Positions 60,893 to 64,000 of a DNA stretch of 64,000 nt are shown piece by piece; within the stretch, counting starts at the first letter, position 1; each line of letters begins with the position of its first letter. The DNA comes from Kiloniellaceae bacterium. Lineage in GTDB: Bacteria > Pseudomonadota > Alphaproteobacteria > Kiloniellales > J153. The notes under the pieces are model-generated. The model saw only the letters and a list, made by a program, of their open reading frames with translations, ran no database searches and was not told where the DNA came from. The DNA lies in contig JAJFGO010000107.1 in the NCBI GenBank assembly GCA_021776095.1, positions 37,504 through 101,503 of the forward strand, written 5' to 3'. The translations under genes and the position numbers were made by a program.

Positions 60893-61762
60893 ATGTTCGC
60901 CGCAACCCACCTGAACGTCCAAAACATGCGCCGTCAGTCGCTGGTTCAAATCCTGTTTATGCTGATGACGGCGATACTGATCCTGCCGGTCCTGATCATC
61001 CTGGCGACCTTGATCTACAAGGGCGGGCCGGCGATCTCCTTCGAGTTCCTGTTCAGCGATCCGCGCGACGGCATGACCGCCGGCGGCATCTTTCCGGCGC
61101 TGGTCGGAACCGTCTGGCTGGTCGCCGTGGCTCTGCTGGTCTCGGTACCCCTGGGTGTGGCGGCAGCCATTTACCTGAGCGAGTTCGCGCCGCAGAACTG
61201 GTTCACCCGCATCATCAACCTGGCGATCATCAATCTGGCCGGCGTGCCGTCCATCGTGCATGCCCTGTTCGGGGTCGGCGCCTTCGTCTTGTTCTTCGGC
61301 TTCGGCACCAGCATCCTGGCGGCCGCCCTGACCCTGGCGATCATGACCCTACCGGTGGTCATCGTGGCGACCCGCGAATCGCTCCAGGCGGTGCCCTTGG
61401 CGTTTCGCGAGGCCTGCTGGAACATGGGCGCGACCCGCTGGCAGACCATCCACCGCGTGGTCTTGCCCAATGCGGTCAGCGGCATCTTGACCGGCGTCAT
61501 CCTGGAGGTCTCCCGGACCACCGGCGAAACCGCCCCGATCATGTTCACCGGTGCCGCGTTCTTCCTGCCCTTCCTGCCGGAGAGCGTCTTCGATCAAACC
61601 ATGGCGCTATCCCTGCATCTCTTCGTCGTCTCGACCCAGGTGCCCGGCGTGCCGGACGAAATGCCTTACGGCGTAGCCCTGGTCCTGATCGGCATGGTTC
61701 TGGCCATGAACTCCGTTTCAATCGCGTTTCGCATGTACCTGCGGGGGAAAAAGAAGTGGTAG
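60893..61762 (+). CDS. pstA: Phosphate ABC transporter permease PstA
   Basis: Permease of 289 aa: GGIFPALVGTVWLVAVALLV, PLGVAAAIYLSEFAPQN, NLAGVPSIVHALFGVGAFV, the EAA loop AVPLAFREACWNMGATRWQT and SRTTGETAPIMFTGAAFF. ATG 60893 has GAGGAGG upstream; the open frame further left lies inside pstC. Its end overlaps the first pstB by 7 nt. Confidence 0.93.
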   Translation: MFAATHLNVQNMRRQSLVQILFMLMTAILILPVLIILATLIYKGGPAISFEFLFSDPRDGMTAGGIFPALVGTVWLVAVALLVSVPLGVAAAIYLSEFAPQNWFTRIINLAIINLAGVPSIVHALFGVGAFVLFFGFGTSILAAALTLAIMTLPVVIVATRESLQAVPLAFREACWNMGATRWQTIHRVVLPNAVSGILTGVILEVSRTTGETAPIMFTGAAFFLPFLPESVFDQTMALSLHLFVVSTQVPGVPDEMPYGVALVLIGMVLAMNSVSIAFRMYLRGKKKW

Positions 61763-62583
61763 AGGCCCTCAGAGAGATCGCAATTGACGCCGATATGCCA
61801 TCCCGGCTCGCCCAAGTGACCGAGCCCGCGCAAGCCAAGCTCGAAGTGCGTAACCTCTCCATCGCCTATGGCGGCACGCCGGCCCTGGTCGGCGTCAACC
61901 TGGAGATTCAGGAGAACGAAATCTTCGGCATCATCGGCCCCGCGAACAGCGGCAAAACCTCGTTCCTCAAGGCCCTGAACCGCATGGACATGTTCAACTC
62001 GGACATGCAGGTCTCCGGCGAGGTTTTCTTCAATGGCCGGAACGTCCGCCAATGGCGCAACGTCTATGCCCTGCGCTCACGCATCGGGGTGGTCTTTCCC
62101 TTGCCGGTCGGCCTGCCCATGACCGTCTACGACAACGTCGCCCTGGCGCCACGCCTCTCGGGGATCACCAACAAGGCCGAGTTGAACGAGATCGTGGAGC
62201 GGTGTCTGAGCCGGGCCGCCCTCTGGGACGAGGTCAAGGATCGCCTCAATTCCCTCGGTAGCCTGCTCTCCGGCGGTCAGCAACAGCGCCTGACCATCGC
62301 CCGCGCCCTGTCGCAAGAGCCCGACCTACTGATGCTCGACGAGTTCTCCATCGCCGTCGATCCGGTTACTACCATGCGCATCGAGGACGTGCTCAAGGAA
62401 CTGCGCAAGGAGATGACGATCATTCTGGTGACCAATCTCACCCAACAGGCCCGGCGCCTGGCCGACCGGACCGCATTCTTCCTGAGCGGCAGTTGCGTGG
62501 AGGTCGGCGATACCGAAGCCCTCTTCACCGGCCAAGTGGAGGATACCCGCACGGCCGACTACATCGCCGGCCGGTTCGGCTAG
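61756..62583 (+). CDS. PstB-like ATPase 1 with altered Q-loop and H-loop
   Basis: PstB-family ABC ATPase of 275 aa. Walker A is intact (G61-PANSGK-T68) and the signature is canonical (LSGGQ, 171-175), with the Walker B glutamate Glu196 kept (LDEFSIAVD). But the Q-loop Gln is Pro115 (VVFPLP versus VFQRP), the switch His is Asn227 (VTNLTQQ versus VTHNMQQ), and DEP is DEF. So it probably binds but poorly hydrolyses ATP at its own site, while offering a good signature to a partner. GTG start overlaps pstA. The partner gene follows 18 nt later. Confidence 0.9.
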   Translation: MVEALREIAIDADMPSRLAQVTEPAQAKLEVRNLSIAYGGTPALVGVNLEIQENEIFGIIGPANSGKTSFLKALNRMDMFNSDMQVSGEVFFNGRNVRQWRNVYALRSRIGVVFPLPVGLPMTVYDNVALAPRLSGITNKAELNEIVERCLSRAALWDEVKDRLNSLGSLLSGGQQQRLTIARALSQEPDLLMLDEFSIAVDPVTTMRIEDVLKELRKEMTIILVTNLTQQARRLADRTAFFLSGSCVEVGDTEALFTGQVEDTRTADYIAGRFG

Positions 62584-62601
62584 AAACTTGGAGACGCAGT
62601 C

Positions 62602-63435
62602 ATGGAACAGGCGCAGGCGATCGCGGAAACGGGCAATGGGGCCGCAGGGGCGGCGAGCGCCCAGACGGCCGCGCACGCCATTCATACCCGCGACCTCAAT
62701 CTCTGGTACGGGGATTTCCAGGCCCTCTACGACATCAACCTTGACATCAAGCAGGGCATCATCACCTCGCTGATCGGCCCCTCCGGCTGCGGCAAGACAA
62801 CCTTCCTGCGCAGCATCAACCGGATCAACGAGCGGCTCGGCTACGTTCGAATCCAAGGCGCGGTCGAGGTGTATGGCCACGATATCTTCGCGCCAGGAGT
62901 CGAGATCGCCCAGGTACGCAAACAGATCGGCATGGTCTTTCAGCGGCCGAACCCGCTGCCGATCTCGATCCGCGACAACGTGCTGTTCGGCTTCAACCTG
63001 CACGGCGAAGTGCGCAGACGCCTGCACCGCAGCGAGCAGGACGAGATCGTCGAAGGGGCGCTGCGCCAGGTTCTCTTGTGGGATGCGGTCAAGGACCACC
63101 TGGACCGCAAGGCCACCGAGCTGTCGCTCGAGGAACAGCAAAAGCTGTGCATCGCGCGCCTGCTGCCGGTCAAGCCGCGGGTCCTGCTCATGGACGAACC
63201 CTGCTCGGCCCTCGACCCCAAGGGCACCGAGGCGGTCGAGGAGCTGATCTGGGGTCTGGCCGGCGAATACACCATCCTGATCGTCACCCACAACATGGCC
63301 CAAGCCCGCCGGGCCAGCGACGAGTGCATCTTCATGCTCATGGGCAAGGTCGTCGAGCACGGCGACACGGCGGACACCTTCGTCACCCCGGTCCACAAGG
63401 AAACTGCGGACTACATCGAAGGCCGCTACGGCTGA
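62602..63435 (+). CDS. PstB-like ATPase 2 with altered signature motif
   Basis: PstB-family ABC ATPase of 277 aa. Walker A (G59-PSGCGK-T66), Q-loop (Gln114 in VFQRPNP), Walker B with Glu199 (LLMDEPCSALDP) and switch His230 (VTHNMAQ) are canonical. The signature is LSLEEQ (174-179) in place of LSGGQ, so both glycines are lost. It is the mirror image of PstB-like ATPase 1, whose signature is intact but whose Q- and H-loops are not. ATG follows CTTGGAG. It is the last gene of the pst operon. Confidence 0.9.
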   Translation: MEQAQAIAETGNGAAGAASAQTAAHAIHTRDLNLWYGDFQALYDINLDIKQGIITSLIGPSGCGKTTFLRSINRINERLGYVRIQGAVEVYGHDIFAPGVEIAQVRKQIGMVFQRPNPLPISIRDNVLFGFNLHGEVRRRLHRSEQDEIVEGALRQVLLWDAVKDHLDRKATELSLEEQQKLCIARLLPVKPRVLLMDEPCSALDPKGTEAVEELIWGLAGEYTILIVTHNMAQARRASDECIFMLMGKVVEHGDTADTFVTPVHKETADYIEGRYG

Positions 63436-63438
63436 GGC

Positions 63439-63459
63439 GGGTGCCCGTACAAGGCACCC
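63439..63459 (+). terminator. Hairpin at the end of the pst operon
   Basis: GGGTGCC (63439-63445) pairs with GGCACCC (63453-63459) around a 7-nt loop, 4 nt after the last pst stop. It is followed by CAAAACG rather than a U-run, so it is a weak terminator or 3'-end stabiliser. Confidence 0.5.
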
Positions 63460-63595
63460 CAAAACGACGCGATGCCAAGTCGGCAAACTGCTTGAACGTC
63501 AATGGCCTTCAAGGCCTCAGCCTCTTGTCCAAGATCCGGCAACATTCCTGGGCGGCGGCGGCGCAGAGCGTTTCGGCCTTTTCGGGAGTAAGGCG

Positions 63596-64000
63596 ATGGC
63601 ACACATGCTCAGCAAATTGCGCGTAGGCGAGAAGATCGGACTCTGTTTCGGTCTGGTCGGCCTGCTCTTTCTCGCGGTTATCCTGCGATACCACAGCACC
63701 TTGGAAAGCACCCGCGCCGACTATCAAACGCTCATCGAGATCCATGACGCAAGAAAGGATCTGGTACTCGAGATTCAGGCCGGCCTGCTGGATGCCCGTC
63801 GCGCGGAGAAGAACTTCCTCCTGCATCGCGACGAGGCCTTCGCGGCCGAGGTATCCGACCGCGTTGATGCCGTCCTCGCGCTGGCCATGAAATTGGGCCG
63901 GATCGACGAAGAATCTAACCACGTGGCCCGGGAATTCGCGGGGCTGCTCGAGATCTACCTTCGGCGCTTCGAGGCGATTGCGGAGGCTTGGCGCACGAAG
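63596..64000 (+). CDS. Methyl-accepting chemotaxis-type sensor, N-terminal part (3' truncated by window edge)
   Basis: The frame begins at ATG 63596 (GGGAGTAAGG upstream) and is still open at the window end, 135 codons. A basic start (MLSKLRVGEKIGL) leads into one membrane helix (residues 15-30). A periplasmic helical region follows with QAGLLDARRAEKNFLLHRDE, the pattern seen in helical-bundle sensor domains of chemoreceptors. The signalling domain lies outside the window, so histidine kinase or cyclase outputs cannot be excluded. Nothing links it clearly to phosphate except its position. Confidence 0.7.
   Translation, partial: MAHMLSKLRVGEKIGLCFGLVGLLFLAVILRYHSTLESTRADYQTLIEIHDARKDLVLEIQAGLLDARRAEKNFLLHRDEAFAAEVSDRVDAVLALAMKLGRIDEESNHVAREFAGLLEIYLRRFEAIAEAWRTK

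Noticed and set aside
62326..63486. 386-codon open frame antisense to the two PstB genes
   Set aside because: Mirror of ATPase motifs; no family pattern.
1..64000. CRISPR arrays, rRNA genes, complete insertion sequences
   Set aside because: No regularly spaced repeat array, no rRNA-like sequence and no transposase were recognised anywhere in the window.

Overview
The window looks like chromosomal DNA of a high-GC alphaproteobacterium. I would guess a Rhodospirillales-like, metabolically flexible heterotroph that also oxidises reduced sulfur, but no rRNA or housekeeping marker in the window fixes the taxon. Evidence for this is the compact operons with ATGA/GTGA overlaps, the abundance of ABC importers, the soxVXYZABCD-type thiosulfate locus, many Tat-type signals, and a Pho system with a PHO box of the ATGACAn type.

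Region 1 (1-23.8 kb) is a peptide and amino-acid scavenging locus. It has two family-5 (dipeptide/oligopeptide) ABC importers, one branched-chain-type (Liv) importer, two DUF1028 proteins, a cytoplasmic gamma-glutamyltransferase-like enzyme, a pyroglutamyl-peptidase-like enzyme, an amidase, and LysR and XRE-cupin regulators. Together they suggest uptake and intracellular hydrolysis of gamma-glutamyl, pyroglutamyl or other amide-blocked peptides.

Region 2 (24.1-31.3 kb) is an amide-use operon: a Liv/Urt-type importer in which the second permease is fused to an ATPase, then an AtzG-like small protein, an AtzE-like amidase and a nitrilase-family amidohydrolase.

Region 3 (31.4-44.9 kb) is a complete sulfur-oxidation locus. 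It holds a YeeE/YedE transporter (soxT-like), soxW, a GlcG-like protein, a SoxH-like metallo-beta-lactamase-fold protein with an altered metal motif, an alpha/beta hydrolase, soxF, soxD, soxC, soxB, soxA, soxZ, soxY, soxX, ccdA (soxV), soxS and the ArsR-type regulator soxR.

Region 4 (45.0-51.5 kb) is a third Liv-type importer with an unusually long LivH, followed by an exported VWA/DUF1194 protein. Region 5 (51.5-55.6 kb) is an integration site. A tRNA-Ser(UGA) is followed by an AT-rich junction, the C-terminal remnant of a type III-like restriction enzyme, a tyrosine recombinase, a zinc-ribbon HTH protein and an AlpA-like excisionase.

Region 6 (55.6-63.5 kb) is the phosphate regulon: phoB, phoR, a three-unit PHO box, pstS, a PhoU protein fused to an ArsC/LMW-phosphatase-like domain that has lost its catalytic residues, pstC, pstA, and two unequal PstB ATPases with complementary defects. 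The window ends in a truncated methyl-accepting chemotaxis protein.

Two themes recur. All six solute-binding-protein genes are followed within about 40 nt by a strong inverted repeat before the next gene of the operon, which fits differential expression of the binding protein. The Pst system appears to be an asymmetric variant, with one canonical and one degenerate ATP site and a pseudo-enzyme domain on PhoU. I consider this the most interesting system here.
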